64,000 nucleotides of DNA from SZUA-1377 sp964622255 (GTDB taxonomy: Bacteria > Campylobacterota > Campylobacteria > Campylobacterales > QNZT01). Positions 43,438 through 53,133 of the stretch are shown here, piece after piece. The stretch spans positions 5,004 to 69,003 of the forward strand of contig CAZUPK010000012.1 of NCBI GenBank assembly GCA_964622255.1, written 5' to 3'. Numbering within the stretch: position 1 is the stretch's first letter; every line of letters starts with the position of its first letter. The position numbers and the translations under genes were made by a program. The notes under the pieces were generated by a model. That model saw only the letters and a list, made by a program, of their open reading frames with translations. It made no database searches and was not told the origin of the DNA.

Positions 43438-45508
43438 CGATTCTTGTTTTACACTTGATACACTCATAAATATCTTTTTTTCTATAGGTTCTTTTAGCCA
43501 TCATATAGTTACACTCCGGACACTTTGGAGTTTCAACCGGTTCATAAGTGGAGATAAATTTACACTTGGGATAGTTTGCACAACCAAAAAACTTTCCGCG
43601 ACGAGACTTTCTCTCAACTATATCTCCCCCACATTCAGGACACTTAAGCTCAAGTTTTTTTGGAGCAGACTTTGCAGTTGTTTTTTTACCTTCCTCAACA
43701 GGTTTTGTGTATTTACACTTTGGAAAACCACTACAAGCTATAAACTCTCCAAATCTTCCCTTTCTTTTTACTAACTCACTGCCACACTGAGGACAATTTT
43801 CTCCAATTGGTATAACAAGCTTTTGACTCTTTATATTTTTCTTTCCATCCTCTACCTTTTTTATAAAAGGCTTATAAAAATTCCATAAAAGCTCTTGCCA
43901 ATCTTTCATACCTTCTGCTATCTTATCAAGCTCCTCTTCAAGTTTTGCAGTAAAAGAGCTATCCACTATATTTTCGAAATGCTCTTCCAAAACCTTTATA
44001 ACTTTAAAAGCTATCTCAGTAGGAATAAGTTGCCTCTTCTCAACCTCTATATAAGATCTTGCAGTTAAAAGTGATATAGTTGGAGCATAAGTTGATGGAC
44101 GACCTATACCCAAAGCTTCCAACTTTTTGATAAGACTAGCTTCTGAGTATCTTGAAGGAGGTTCACTAAAGTGTTGATTTGTTTCTATCTTAGTAAGATT
44201 AACCTCCTCTCCCTCTATTAGTTCTGGTAAAAGTTTATCTTTGTCACTGTTACCCCAAGCTTTATAAAAACCATCAAATACTAACTTTCTACCGGTTGCT
44301 TTAAACTTCGAACTTCTGCTTTCAAAGATGATTGATTGAGATTCAAAGATAGCATCAGTCATTTGCGATGCTATAAATCTGTTATAAATGATAGTATATA
44401 GCTTCAACTCATCAGGATTTAAATAATCCTTTGCAACTGTAGGAGTAAAGTCTAAAAGAGTTGGTCTTATGGCTTCGTGAGCTTCTTGAGCTCCTTTTGA
44501 TTTTGATTTATAATACTTTGGTTTTAATGGTAGATATTTTTCCCCATACTGAGTTTTTATGATACCTCTTATACCATCTATAGCCTCTTTTGCTATATTT
44601 AAACTATCTGTTCTCATATATGTTATGATACCCATAGGTCCGTTTGGAGTTTTCACACCCTCATAGAGTATTTGAGCAATCATCATAGTCTTTCTGGGAC
44701 TAAATCCAAGCATAGACGATGCACTCTGTTGCAAGGTTGAAGTCATAAATGGTGGTGGAGTTGAAGTTTTTCTCTGCTTTTTTTCCATCTTAGCAACTTT
44801 AAAAGACTCTTTTTCTACAACCTCTTTTATATAGTTTGCTCTATCACCATTTTTGATAGTCGTCTTCTCTTGTTTTTTACCCTCAAACTCTATCAAATTT
44901 GACTCAATAGTTTTTTCAAAAATTGCATCGAGACTCCAAAACTCTTCAGATTTAAAGGCATTTATCTCTCTTTCTCTATCAACAACTATTTTTAAAGCTG
45001 CACTTTGAACACGACCGGCACTAAGACCTTTTTGAATTTTCGAACTAATAAGTGGAGAGAGTTTATAACCAACTATCCTATCAAGAAGACGACGAGCTTG
45101 TTGAGCATCAACACTATTCATATCTATAGTTCTTGGATTTTCCAAAGAGTGTTGTATTGCTTTTTTTGTTATCTCGTGAAAAACTATCCTAGGTATAGAG
45201 TTTGGATCTTGCCCTATAGCTTTTGCTATATGATAGCCTATAGCTTCTCCCTCACGATCCTCATCAGTTGCGATATAGACTTTGTCAGCTTTTTTTGCCA
45301 ATTCTTTTATCTCTTTAACAACTTTTGAGTGATCACGACTTACACGATACTCAGGTTTAAAACTTTTTTCTTCTATCTTGATACCAAAACTACTTTTTGG
45401 AAGATCTCTAATATGCCCTTTACTAGCTATAACTTTATACTCTCTTCCTAAAAAATTTGTAATAGTTTTCGCTTTTGTTGGTGACTCTACTATTATTAAC
45501 TTGTTCAT
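43430..45508 (-). CDS. topA: DNA topoisomerase I
   Basis: Relaxes negative supercoils (692 aa). The TOPRIM part has LIIVESPTKAKTITNFLG and ATDEDREGEAIGYHIAKA. The active-site Tyr lies in GIITYMRTDSLNIAKEA (about residue 298). Three C-terminal zinc ribbons are CPQCGSELVKRKGRFGEF..C, CPECGGDIVERKSRRGKF..C and CPECNYMMAKR..C. AAGGAAATT precedes the ATG. A structured leader lies upstream (45551-45596). Confidence 0.98.
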   Translation of the reverse strand: MNKLIIVESPTKAKTITNFLGREYKVIASKGHIRDLPKSSFGIKIEEKSFKPEYRVSRDHSKVVKEIKELAKKADKVYIATDEDREGEAIGYHIAKAIGQDPNSIPRIVFHEITKKAIQHSLENPRTIDMNSVDAQQARRLLDRIVGYKLSPLISSKIQKGLSAGRVQSAALKIVVDREREINAFKSEEFWSLDAIFEKTIESNLIEFEGKKQEKTTIKNGDRANYIKEVVEKESFKVAKMEKKQRKTSTPPPFMTSTLQQSASSMLGFSPRKTMMIAQILYEGVKTPNGPMGIITYMRTDSLNIAKEAIDGIRGIIKTQYGEKYLPLKPKYYKSKSKGAQEAHEAIRPTLLDFTPTVAKDYLNPDELKLYTIIYNRFIASQMTDAIFESQSIIFESRSSKFKATGRKLVFDGFYKAWGNSDKDKLLPELIEGEEVNLTKIETNQHFSEPPSRYSEASLIKKLEALGIGRPSTYAPTISLLTARSYIEVEKRQLIPTEIAFKVIKVLEEHFENIVDSSFTAKLEEELDKIAEGMKDWQELLWNFYKPFIKKVEDGKKNIKSQKLVIPIGENCPQCGSELVKRKGRFGEFIACSGFPKCKYTKPVEEGKKTTAKSAPKKLELKCPECGGDIVERKSRRGKFFGCANYPKCKFISTYEPVETPKCPECNYMMAKRTYRKKDIYECIKCKTRIDA

Positions 45509-45566
45509 AATTTCCTTACATATACAATAATCTTTTCTTTAAAAGAAACTGGGTGCATCACCCTTT

Positions 45567-45596
45567 AAAAAACTACTGAAATTTCAGCAGTTTTTT
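45567..45596 (-). terminator. Terminator-like hairpin in the topA leader
   Basis: AAAAAACT-x-CTGAAA/TTTCAG-x-AGTTTTTT is a near-perfect inverted repeat with one mismatch and a U-run on either strand. On the minus strand it lies 58 bases before the topA ATG and 190 bases after the phosphohexomutase stop. It may end the upstream transcript or act as an attenuator for topA. A second small hairpin, GGGTG-CAT-CACCC (45551-45563), lies between it and topA. Confidence 0.65.
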
Positions 45597-45789
45597 AAAC
45601 ATATCTAACCTTTATAATAAAACTTTATAACAAATAACAAAAAGATGTATTCTACCTACAAAGTAGTTAAAAGCCACTTATAAAAACTTATAAATAGGTT
45701 TTAGCACAAAGTTTTTAAAAGCAAATTTTATACAAAAATACCACCTATATTTATAGTTTTTATCTGCCTAGCTTAATGGCATTGATGGG

Positions 45790-47145
45790 TTATCTGCACT
45801 GTTCTATCAGAGTATTTAAACTTTCTTGATATATTTTTAAATCATCTTTATTTTTAGCTTCAAATCTCGTAACAAGAACTGGAGTAGTATTTGATGCTCT
45901 AACCAATCCCCAACCATTTTCAAAGATAACTCTAACTCCATCAACATCAACTATCTCTTTTATAGTTGGAAAATCTTTAGGTGGATTTTTTAAAGACTTC
46001 CTTATCCTATCTATGTGAGCAAACTTTTTTTCTTCAGTAGTCTTTACTTTTATCTCATCCGTAGAAAAAGTTTTTGGAAGTTTTTTCATCTCTTCATCCA
46101 AATCAATACCGTTTTTAACAAGTTCTAAAACTCTCAAAGTTGCATATATGGCATCATCATATCCAAAGTATCTATCGTTGAAAAATATATGTCCACTAAC
46201 CTCAGCTGCCAAAGTGGCATCTAACTCTTTTATCTTTACTTTTAGATTTGAATGACCCGTTTTATACATAACAGCTGTTCCAAACTTATTTATCTCATCA
46301 TACATCACTTGAGAGCATTTTACCTCTCCGATGATAGTTGGATTTTCAAAAGTTTTTGCAAAGATAAGAGCTAACTCATCCCCTTTTATATTGTGATTTT
46401 TTGTTAAAACAGCTATCCTATCGGCATCACCGTCATAAGCAAAACCAAGTTCAAACTCTCTTTTAAGCCTCTTTTTTATATCCTCTAAGTTTTCCTCAAC
46501 TGAAGGATCTGGATGGTGATTTGGAAAAGTTCCGTCAGGTTCACAATACATCCCCTCATACTCCAAACCTATTCCATTTAGTATATCTTCTAAAACAGTT
46601 GATGCTACACCATTTCCACAATCAAAAATAAGTTTTTTATCTAACCCTTTTAAACCCTCAAACTCCTCTATCATATAAGCTATATATCTATCTTTTGCTT
46701 CAATAGCTTGAAACATCTCATCATCTTCTATATATATATCACTCTCCACTATCTCTTTTCCAAGAGCATATATATCCTCTCCAAAAAACGGTTTTTTATC
46801 TAATGTTATTTTAAAACCGTTATATTTGGGTGGGTTGTGAGAACCAGTTATCATAACTGACGCAGACGGAGTTACTCCCAAAAAGTTTTGGTAGTTTGAA
46901 AAATAGTTTACCGGAGTTGCTACCATACCCATATTCAAAACTCTAACTCCTGCTTTATTAAATCCACTTGTAAGCCACTCACAAAGCACAGGAGAGTGAA
47001 CTCTGGCATCATAACCTATCGCTACATAATCGCCTATCTCTTTAACTTTCTTACCTAAAAAATATCCTATTTTTTTAACTGTCTTTTCATTTAGCTCTTT
47101 TTCAAAAATACCTCTTATGTCATACTCTCTAAATATGCTTTGCAT
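45790..47145 (-). CDS. Phosphomannomutase/phosphoglucomutase
   Basis: An alpha-D-phosphohexomutase (451 aa) that interconverts hexose 1- and 6-phosphates for surface sugar synthesis. Four motifs: REYDIRGIFEKEL at the start, the phosphoserine loop MITGSHNPPKYNGFK (about residues 98-112), the metal loop FAYDGDADRIAVL and the sugar loop AEVSGHIFFNDRYFGYDD. The phosphate-binding RASNTTPVLVTRFEAK closes it. It is probably ManB/AlgC-type; exact substrate preference cannot be read from sequence. Confidence 0.93.
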   Translation of the reverse strand: MQSIFREYDIRGIFEKELNEKTVKKIGYFLGKKVKEIGDYVAIGYDARVHSPVLCEWLTSGFNKAGVRVLNMGMVATPVNYFSNYQNFLGVTPSASVMITGSHNPPKYNGFKITLDKKPFFGEDIYALGKEIVESDIYIEDDEMFQAIEAKDRYIAYMIEEFEGLKGLDKKLIFDCGNGVASTVLEDILNGIGLEYEGMYCEPDGTFPNHHPDPSVEENLEDIKKRLKREFELGFAYDGDADRIAVLTKNHNIKGDELALIFAKTFENPTIIGEVKCSQVMYDEINKFGTAVMYKTGHSNLKVKIKELDATLAAEVSGHIFFNDRYFGYDDAIYATLRVLELVKNGIDLDEEMKKLPKTFSTDEIKVKTTEEKKFAHIDRIRKSLKNPPKDFPTIKEIVDVDGVRVIFENGWGLVRASNTTPVLVTRFEAKNKDDLKIYQESLNTLIEQCR

Positions 47146-47180
47146 AAATATCCTTTATATTTTTTACTATTATTAGATAT

Positions 47181-47186
47181 TATAAT
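47181..47186 (+). promoter_or_regulatory. Promoter -10 element for bcp
   Basis: TATAAT in GATATTATAATAAAA, 24 bases before the bcp ATG, in the divergent gap with the phosphohexomutase. Confidence 0.5.
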
Positions 47187-47209
47187 AAAAAAATAAATAG
47201 GAAAAGCTT

Positions 47210-47677
47210 ATGTTAGAAGTAGGAACTAAAGCACCGGAGTTTTGTTTACCAAATCAAGATGAAACGGAGATTTGTCTTAGAGATTTAAAAGGAAAGTGGA
47301 TAGTTTTATACTTTTATCCAAAAGATAATACTCCAGTATGCACTACTGAAGCTTGTGATTTTACAGAAGCAATAGAAGAGTTTGAAAGGCTTAATGCTGT
47401 TATTTTAGGAGTTAGTCCGGATAGTCCTAAAAAGCATAGAAATTTTATAGACAAAAAAGAACTTGGTATTACACTTTTGAGTGATGAAGATAAAGAGGTC
47501 TTACAAGTTTATGATGTATGGAAGTTAAAAAAGATGTATGCAAGAGAGTATATGGGAGTTGTAAGAACTACATACATCATAGATTTAAAAGGTGTTATTG
47601 TAGAAGGTTGGACAAATGTTAGAGTGAAAGGTCATATTGAAAAAGTAAAGAAAAGATTAAAAGAGTTACAAGCTTGA
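47210..47677 (+). CDS. bcp: Thioredoxin-dependent peroxiredoxin Bcp
   Basis: Reduces hydrogen and organic peroxides (155 aa). The peroxidatic Cys lies in YPKDNTPVCTTEACDF with the second Cys four residues on in CTTEAC, as in atypical 2-Cys Bcp. It begins a plus-strand series matching the Campylobacter Cj0271 neighbourhood. Its stop overlaps the next start. Confidence 0.97.
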   Translation: MLEVGTKAPEFCLPNQDETEICLRDLKGKWIVLYFYPKDNTPVCTTEACDFTEAIEEFERLNAVILGVSPDSPKKHRNFIDKKELGITLLSDEDKEVLQVYDVWKLKKMYAREYMGVVRTTYIIDLKGVIVEGWTNVRVKGHIEKVKKRLKELQA

Positions 47678-48762
47678 TACTTGTTCATATTTGTTGCTCG
47701 GTTGATAGCCACTTTTTCTTACAAAAACTAAAAAAGGTCTATCCTAAGGAGAAGTTGATAGGTTTCTTTTATAATCCAAACATCCATCCATATAGTGAAT
47801 ACTACTTAAGACTTTTAGATGTTAAAAGAAGTTGTCAAAAACTAAAAATAAAGCTTTATGAGGGAGGGTATGACTTTCAAAAGTGGCTTGATAGTGTAAA
47901 AGGATATGAAGATGAACCTGAAAAAGGAACAAGATGTAATATCTGTTTTGATAAACGACTTGAGATTTCGGCAAAAAAAGCTAAGGAGCTTGGAGCAAAA
48001 TTTTTAACAACTACACTTTTGACAAGTCCTAAAAAGTCTATCGAGCAGTTAAAAAGTTCTGGGGAAAAAATAGCAAACAGATATGGCTTAGAGTTTTTAA
48101 CTGTTGATTTTAGAAAAGACGGAGGAACTTGTGAACAATTTGCACTAGCTAGGAAAGATAAACTATATCATCAAGATTATTGCGGTTGTATCTATGCTTT
48201 AACTAAACAAAGAGAGTATCAAAATCGACTTATGGATGAGATGTTTGAGCCTCTTTGCGGACAAATTTTACCCGAATCCATACAAGAGAGAATAAAACTA
48301 TATGATAAAGTAAAAGAACTCGAAGAAAGTGGTAAAAAGTTTGAAATAGTTAGAGAAAAATTTTTAAACTATCGACTTTTAAGAGCCTATCTCAAAAAAA
48401 ATAAAGAGATTGTGCCATCACATATTTTACCGTATTCTACAACAAAGAGAAAATTTGTAAAATTTAAAATAGAAAAAAATATACAAGATATTTATTTTGC
48501 AAATAGGGAAAATATCAAGCTTATAACTCTTGAAAAATATAATCAAATTATTAATAAAAGTTATAAAAATATTAAAGAACTTTTATACAACCCACCTTTG
48601 TTTGATGAAGAGATTAAGTTAAAAAATAAAATAGATTTTACCTTTTATTCATTAAGTGTGATTGTTGTAGTTGAAAATATTGATAAAAACGATAAATACG
48701 AGCTTTTCTTAGAGTCAAAAACTTACGAAGATGTCAAAGAATATTTAGTAACTTTTAGATAG
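47674..48762 (+). CDS. queH: Epoxyqueuosine reductase QueH
   Basis: Last step of queuosine tRNA modification (362 aa). QueH motifs: VHICCSVDSHFFLQKL (CC at residues 7-8), RCNICFDKRLEISAKKAKEL, TTTLLTSPKKSIEQL, VDFRKDGG and HQDYCGCIYAL. These Cys residues bind a [4Fe-4S] cluster and a metal. About 110-150 residues after the core (from residue 210) form an extra C-terminal part not found in minimal QueH proteins. The start is TTG 47674, overlapping the bcp stop. Confidence 0.92.
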   Translation: MILVHICCSVDSHFFLQKLKKVYPKEKLIGFFYNPNIHPYSEYYLRLLDVKRSCQKLKIKLYEGGYDFQKWLDSVKGYEDEPEKGTRCNICFDKRLEISAKKAKELGAKFLTTTLLTSPKKSIEQLKSSGEKIANRYGLEFLTVDFRKDGGTCEQFALARKDKLYHQDYCGCIYALTKQREYQNRLMDEMFEPLCGQILPESIQERIKLYDKVKELEESGKKFEIVREKFLNYRLLRAYLKKNKEIVPSHILPYSTTKRKFVKFKIEKNIQDIYFANRENIKLITLEKYNQIINKSYKNIKELLYNPPLFDEEIKLKNKIDFTFYSLSVIVVVENIDKNDKYELFLESKTYEDVKEYLVTFR

Positions 48763-48794
48763 AATAATGCAATTTCTGAAAAGAGGTAAACCAA

Positions 48795-49244
48795 ATGACA
48801 CTAGATGTTATAGAGATACAAAAAATACTCCCACACCGTTATCCGTTTTTATTGGTAGATAGAGTTACAAAGATAGAAAGCGGAAAGTTTATAGAAGCTT
48901 ATAAAAATGTTTCTATAAGTGAAGGAATATTTCAAGGGCACTTTCCAGAACACCCCATATATCCTGGGGTTATGATAGTAGAAGGTATGGCACAAGCTGG
49001 TGGTGTTTTGGCATTTAAAAGTCTTTCTCAAGAGGAACAGGCAAATAAAGATGATAAAGTAGTTTATTTTATGAGTATAGATAAGTGTAAATTTAGAATA
49101 CCTGTAAGACCTGGTGATAAGTTAGAATACAAAATAAGTGTCTTAAAACATAAAGGTAGCATCTGGTTTTTTAAAGCTGAAGCCTATGTTGATACTAAAC
49201 TAACTACAGAAGCTGAATTAAAAGCTATGATAGTGGATAAATAA
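48795..49244 (+). CDS. fabZ: 3-hydroxyacyl-ACP dehydratase FabZ
   Basis: Dehydrates 3-hydroxyacyl-ACP in fatty acid synthesis (149 aa). The hot-dog fold has LPHRYPFLLVDRVTKIE and the catalytic His/Glu in GHFPEHPIYPGVMIVEGMAQ. The stop overlaps the lpxA start (TAATG), pairing fatty acid and lipid A synthesis. Confidence 0.98.
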   Translation: MTLDVIEIQKILPHRYPFLLVDRVTKIESGKFIEAYKNVSISEGIFQGHFPEHPIYPGVMIVEGMAQAGGVLAFKSLSQEEQANKDDKVVYFMSIDKCKFRIPVRPGDKLEYKISVLKHKGSIWFFKAEAYVDTKLTTEAELKAMIVDK

Positions 49245-50029
49245 TGGGCTTTATACATCCAACAGCTATCATAGAAAATGGTGCGATACTTGGTGAGGAT
49301 GTAAAGATTGGACCATATTGTCGAGTAACAAAAGATGTAAAACTTGGAAATGGTGTTGAACTTATCTCCCATGTCGTGGTTGACGGAAATACTGATATAG
49401 GAGATGGAACTAAGATATATCCTTTTTCAGCAGTTGGAACTCCTCCTCAGGATTTAACTTATAAAGCAGGAGATAAAGTTAAACTTGTTATAGGTAAAAA
49501 TAATACCATAAGGGAGAACACTCTTATAAATCCGGGAACTTTAAAAGATAAAGGTTTAACACTCATAGGAGATAACAATCTTTTTATGGGTTCAACTCAT
49601 ATAGCCCATGATGCGGTGATAGGAAATCATGTGATTATGGTAAATCAATCAATGGTAGCAGGACATGTGGTAGTTGAAGATCATGTTGTTATAGGCGGTT
49701 CTACTCCTATTCATCAGTTTGTTAAACTTGGAGAGTATGCTATGATAGGTGGTGGTGGAGCGGTTGCACAAGATATTCCACCATATACTCTGGCTGAGGG
49801 CAATCGTGCAACAATAAAAAGTTTAAATCTAGTGGGACTTAGAAGAAATTTTAAAAAAGAGGATATAGAAGCTTTAAAACAAGCATATAAAGCTGTTTTT
49901 AGAGGTGAAGCCAATATGAAAGATATTGCAAATGAGATTTTAAAAACAAGTCAAAATGAAAAAGTGAAAAAATTTTGTGATTTTGTAATCAATACAAAAC
50001 GAGGAATACCATATGAGAGGAATAGATGA
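49244..50029 (+). CDS. lpxA: UDP-N-acetylglucosamine acyltransferase LpxA
   Basis: First step of lipid A synthesis (261 aa). A left-handed beta-helix of hexapeptide repeats (IHPTAIIENGAILGEDVKIG) carries the catalytic His in NLFMGSTHIAHDAVIGNHV (about residue 122). The C-terminal helical part includes NLVGLRRNFKKEDIEALK. It lies between fabZ and clpX with overlaps at both ends. Confidence 0.98.
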   Translation: MGFIHPTAIIENGAILGEDVKIGPYCRVTKDVKLGNGVELISHVVVDGNTDIGDGTKIYPFSAVGTPPQDLTYKAGDKVKLVIGKNNTIRENTLINPGTLKDKGLTLIGDNNLFMGSTHIAHDAVIGNHVIMVNQSMVAGHVVVEDHVVIGGSTPIHQFVKLGEYAMIGGGGAVAQDIPPYTLAEGNRATIKSLNLVGLRRNFKKEDIEALKQAYKAVFRGEANMKDIANEILKTSQNEKVKKFCDFVINTKRGIPYERNR

Positions 50030-51264
50030 TGTCAAGACTTTGTAGTTTCTGCGGTTCAGCAGAAGATATAGATAACAGGCTTTTGGCTGGAGAGGGTGTT
50101 TATATCTGTGAAAATTGTGTTATATCTGCATATAAAATATTTTATGGAGATGATGAAGAAGTCACAAGATCACAGACTATAGAAGATATGAGACTCTTTA
50201 CTCCAAAAGAATTAAAAGCAGTATTGGACGATTTTGTTATAGGACAAGAGGATGCCAAAAAAGTTTTTGCTGTTAGTGTATATAATCACTACAAAAGGAT
50301 TTTTAAACAGCATACGATTAAAGATGATGATACACAGATACAAAAATCAAATGTGCTTTTTATAGGACCAACTGGAAGTGGTAAAACTTTGATGGCTCAA
50401 ACTTTAGCAAAGTTTTTAAATGTTCCTATTGCTATAGCTGATGCTACAAGTTTAACAGAGGCCGGATATGTTGGTGAAGATGTAGAAAATATATTAACAA
50501 GGTTACTTCAAGTTGCCAATGGTGATATTAAAAAGGCAGAACAGGGAATCATATTTATAGATGAGATAGATAAGATTGCTCGTATGGGGGAAAATCGCTC
50601 TATTACTAGGGATGTTTCGGGTGAAGGAGTTCAACAAGCACTTTTAAAAATCATAGAGGGTAGTCAAGTAAATATTTCACCAAAAGGTGGAAGAAAGCAT
50701 CCAAATCAAGACTTTTCACAAATAGATACTACAAACATTTTATTTATTTGTGGTGGGGCATTTGATGGTTTAGAGGAGATTATAAAAAGAAGAATAGGCA
50801 ACAATACTCTAGGTTTTAATCAAGATAAAAAGGGTAAAAAGGAAGAAGAAAAGATTTTAGAACTTGTTGAACCTGATGATTTGGTATCATATGGATTGAT
50901 ACCAGAGCTTATAGGCAGACTTCACTCTATAGCAACTCTAAATCAAATAACAAAAGAGGATATGGTTAGGATTTTAACTGAACCTAAAAATTCTATAGTA
51001 AAACAGTATAAAAAACTTTTTGCAATTGACGATGTAGAGTTAGAGTTTGAAAAGGGGGCGCTTTTAGCCATAGCTGAACTTGCTTTAAAAAGAAAAACTG
51101 GGGCTAGAGGTTTAAGGACAATTATGGAAGAGATTATGTTAGATATTATGTATGAGCTTCCAGAGCTTACAGGTTATAAGGTTATTATAACTGAAGATGT
51201 GGTATTAAAAAGTGCTAAACCAATTTATTCGAAAAATGTAAAAAATTTAAAGAAGAGTGCATAG
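50026..51264 (+). CDS. clpX: ATP-dependent Clp protease ATP-binding subunit ClpX
   Basis: A AAA+ unfoldase for ClpP (412 aa). The N-terminal zinc domain has CSFCGSAED..CENC. Walker A is GPTGSGKTLMAQTLA (about residues 110-124), Walker B is IIFIDEIDKIAR, the pore loop contains GYVGEDV, and the IGF-type ClpP loop region contains IGNNTLGF. ATG 50026 and 50029 are adjacent; the second has better spacing from GAGAGGA. It is coupled to lpxA. Confidence 0.98.
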   Translation: MMSRLCSFCGSAEDIDNRLLAGEGVYICENCVISAYKIFYGDDEEVTRSQTIEDMRLFTPKELKAVLDDFVIGQEDAKKVFAVSVYNHYKRIFKQHTIKDDDTQIQKSNVLFIGPTGSGKTLMAQTLAKFLNVPIAIADATSLTEAGYVGEDVENILTRLLQVANGDIKKAEQGIIFIDEIDKIARMGENRSITRDVSGEGVQQALLKIIEGSQVNISPKGGRKHPNQDFSQIDTTNILFICGGAFDGLEEIIKRRIGNNTLGFNQDKKGKKEEEKILELVEPDDLVSYGLIPELIGRLHSIATLNQITKEDMVRILTEPKNSIVKQYKKLFAIDDVELEFEKGALLAIAELALKRKTGARGLRTIMEEIMLDIMYELPELTGYKVIITEDVVLKSAKPIYSKNVKNLKKSA

Positions 51265-52302
51265 ATGATTGTAAACAAAGTTTTAGGTATATTTTCAAAT
51301 GATTTAGCTATAGATTTGGGAACAGCAAATACGATAGTTATGGCAAAAGGTAAAGGTTTAGTTATAAATGAACCTTCGGTAGTAGCAGTGCAAATGACAA
51401 GAGGTGGAAGAAGAAAACTTCTTGCTGTTGGAAGTGAAGCAAAAGATATGGTTGGTAAGACTCCAGAGAGTATCCAAGCCATAAGACCACTTAAAGAAGG
51501 GGTTATAGCAGATTTTGAAATAACAGAAGAGATGATAAGGTATTTTATAAAAAAAGCACACAATAGAAGCTCTTTTATAAGACCTCGTATCATAATCTGT
51601 GTTCCTTATGGACTTACTCAAGTTGAAAGAAAGGCTGTTAAAACTTCAGCTATGAATGCAGGAGCTAGAGAAGTTTTGCTTATAGAGGAACCAAAAGCTG
51701 CAGCAATTGGAGCAGGACTTCCCATAAATGATCCTCAAGGGAATATGGTTGTTGACATAGGAGGAGGAACTACTGAAATAGGAGTTGTAAGTTTAAGAGG
51801 ACTTGTTTTAAGTAAGTCTATAAGAATTGGTGGTGATAAATTTGATCAAGCCATAGTTGATTATGTAAAAAGAAAATTTAATCTCCTTATAGGTGAAAGA
51901 ACAGGAGAAGAGATAAAGATAGCTATAGGCACCGCCATACCAACAGGTAAAGAACTCTCTATGTCTATAAAAGGAAGGGATCAGGTTACAGGACTTTTAA
52001 AAAGAATAGAGATAACAAGCAAACATGTAAATGAAGCACTTTCTGAAGCACTAAAAGAGATAGTTCAAGCCTTAAAAGAGGTGCTTGAGGTTATGCCACC
52101 TGATCTTGCAGGTGATATTGTTGAAAATGGTATAGTATTAACTGGTGGTGGAAGTCTTCTTAGAAATCTTGACAGATATTTAAGCAATATAGTAAAACTT
52201 CCAGTCTATATATCAGAAGAACCGCTTTTAGCTGTTGCTAAGGGAACCGGTCAAATGTTAGAAGAAATGGAACTTTTAAAACAACTCCAATTAGATGACT
52301 AA
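51265..52302 (+). CDS. mreB: Rod shape-determining actin homologue MreB
   Basis: A bacterial actin guiding side-wall peptidoglycan synthesis (345 aa). It has the actin-fold phosphate loops (LAIDLGTANTIVMAKGKG; VVDIGGGTTEIGVVSLRG), the connect motif EEPKAAAIGAGLP and the adenosine loop IVLTGGGSLLRNLDRYL. It starts directly after the clpX stop and overlaps mreC by eight bases. No mreD or rodA follows here, the usual situation in Campylobacter. Confidence 0.98.
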   Translation: MIVNKVLGIFSNDLAIDLGTANTIVMAKGKGLVINEPSVVAVQMTRGGRRKLLAVGSEAKDMVGKTPESIQAIRPLKEGVIADFEITEEMIRYFIKKAHNRSSFIRPRIIICVPYGLTQVERKAVKTSAMNAGAREVLLIEEPKAAAIGAGLPINDPQGNMVVDIGGGTTEIGVVSLRGLVLSKSIRIGGDKFDQAIVDYVKRKFNLLIGERTGEEIKIAIGTAIPTGKELSMSIKGRDQVTGLLKRIEITSKHVNEALSEALKEIVQALKEVLEVMPPDLAGDIVENGIVLTGGGSLLRNLDRYLSNIVKLPVYISEEPLLAVAKGTGQMLEEMELLKQLQLDD

Positions 52303-53068
52303 AAATAAAATACTTTTTATATTAATCATAGTATTTGCAATACTTGTTACTATGAAAGTAGTGCCAACCTTTAGGGGTGAGGTGCTACGATTTTCAAATG
52401 GTATAAAATTAACTTTTATCCAGTTTATAGATAGTATAAAACATACTGTTGAAATACATACTAAACAATCACAACGAATAGAAGAGCTTGAAAAAAAAAT
52501 CAAAGAATTAGAGCCAAGCTCTTTACTTTCGGCAACACTTGCTATAAGATTAAATAAAGTTTTAAAAGAAACCAATTTAAATTATCATCATCCTTCGCTA
52601 CATCTTGTTAGAACTCTATCTTTTGAGAGACTTGGGGACTATAATGCCCTATGGTTAGATTTTAAAGACTTTGACCCCACAAAAATATACGGTTTAATAT
52701 ATAAAGGATATACAGCAGGTATAGTAAGAGAGAAAAATGGTAGTCCTTTGGCATTGCTTGAGCTTGACCCAACCGTTTCACTTTCTGTATATATTGGTAA
52801 GTATAAAACAGAGGGTGTTATTTTTGGGAATAATAAAAATATGGTTATAAAATATATACAAAAGTTCAACATCTTGAGAGTTGGTGATGAAGTAGTTACT
52901 AGTGGTAAAGATGGTATATTTTATGAAGGTGTAAAGATAGGAAAAGTTGTGAAAATAACAGAAAGAGAACTTTACAACGAAGCCATAGTTGAACCATACA
53001 TAAAGCCTACGGATGCTAGATATTTTTATGCCATAGATACAAAGGTAGAAAGAAATCCTGAACGGTAA
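52295..53068 (+). CDS. mreC: Rod shape-determining protein MreC
   Basis: An inner-membrane protein with a periplasmic beta domain (257 aa). It has one N-terminal helix (about residues 5-22), a coiled coil (about 45-75, IEELEKKIKELE) and two small beta-barrel parts with YKGYTAGIVREKNGSPLAL and VGDEVVTSGKDGIFYEGVKI. It partners MreB in the elongasome. It is short compared with E. coli MreC but typical of the phylum. Confidence 0.95.
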   Translation: MTKNKILFILIIVFAILVTMKVVPTFRGEVLRFSNGIKLTFIQFIDSIKHTVEIHTKQSQRIEELEKKIKELEPSSLLSATLAIRLNKVLKETNLNYHHPSLHLVRTLSFERLGDYNALWLDFKDFDPTKIYGLIYKGYTAGIVREKNGSPLALLELDPTVSLSVYIGKYKTEGVIFGNNKNMVIKYIQKFNILRVGDEVVTSGKDGIFYEGVKIGKVVKITERELYNEAIVEPYIKPTDARYFYAIDTKVERNPER

Positions 53069-53098
53069 ATCAATCAAAGTAGCTATAAAATTTTTTTG

Positions 53099-53104
53099 AT
53101 ATAC
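53099..53104 (+). promoter_or_regulatory. Promoter -10 candidate for carB
   Basis: TATACT in TTGATATACTATACC, 30 bases before the carB ATG. CAGGAAAG provides the ribosome site. Confidence 0.45.
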
Positions 53105-53133
53105 TATACCAATTATACACACAGGAAAGAGCT

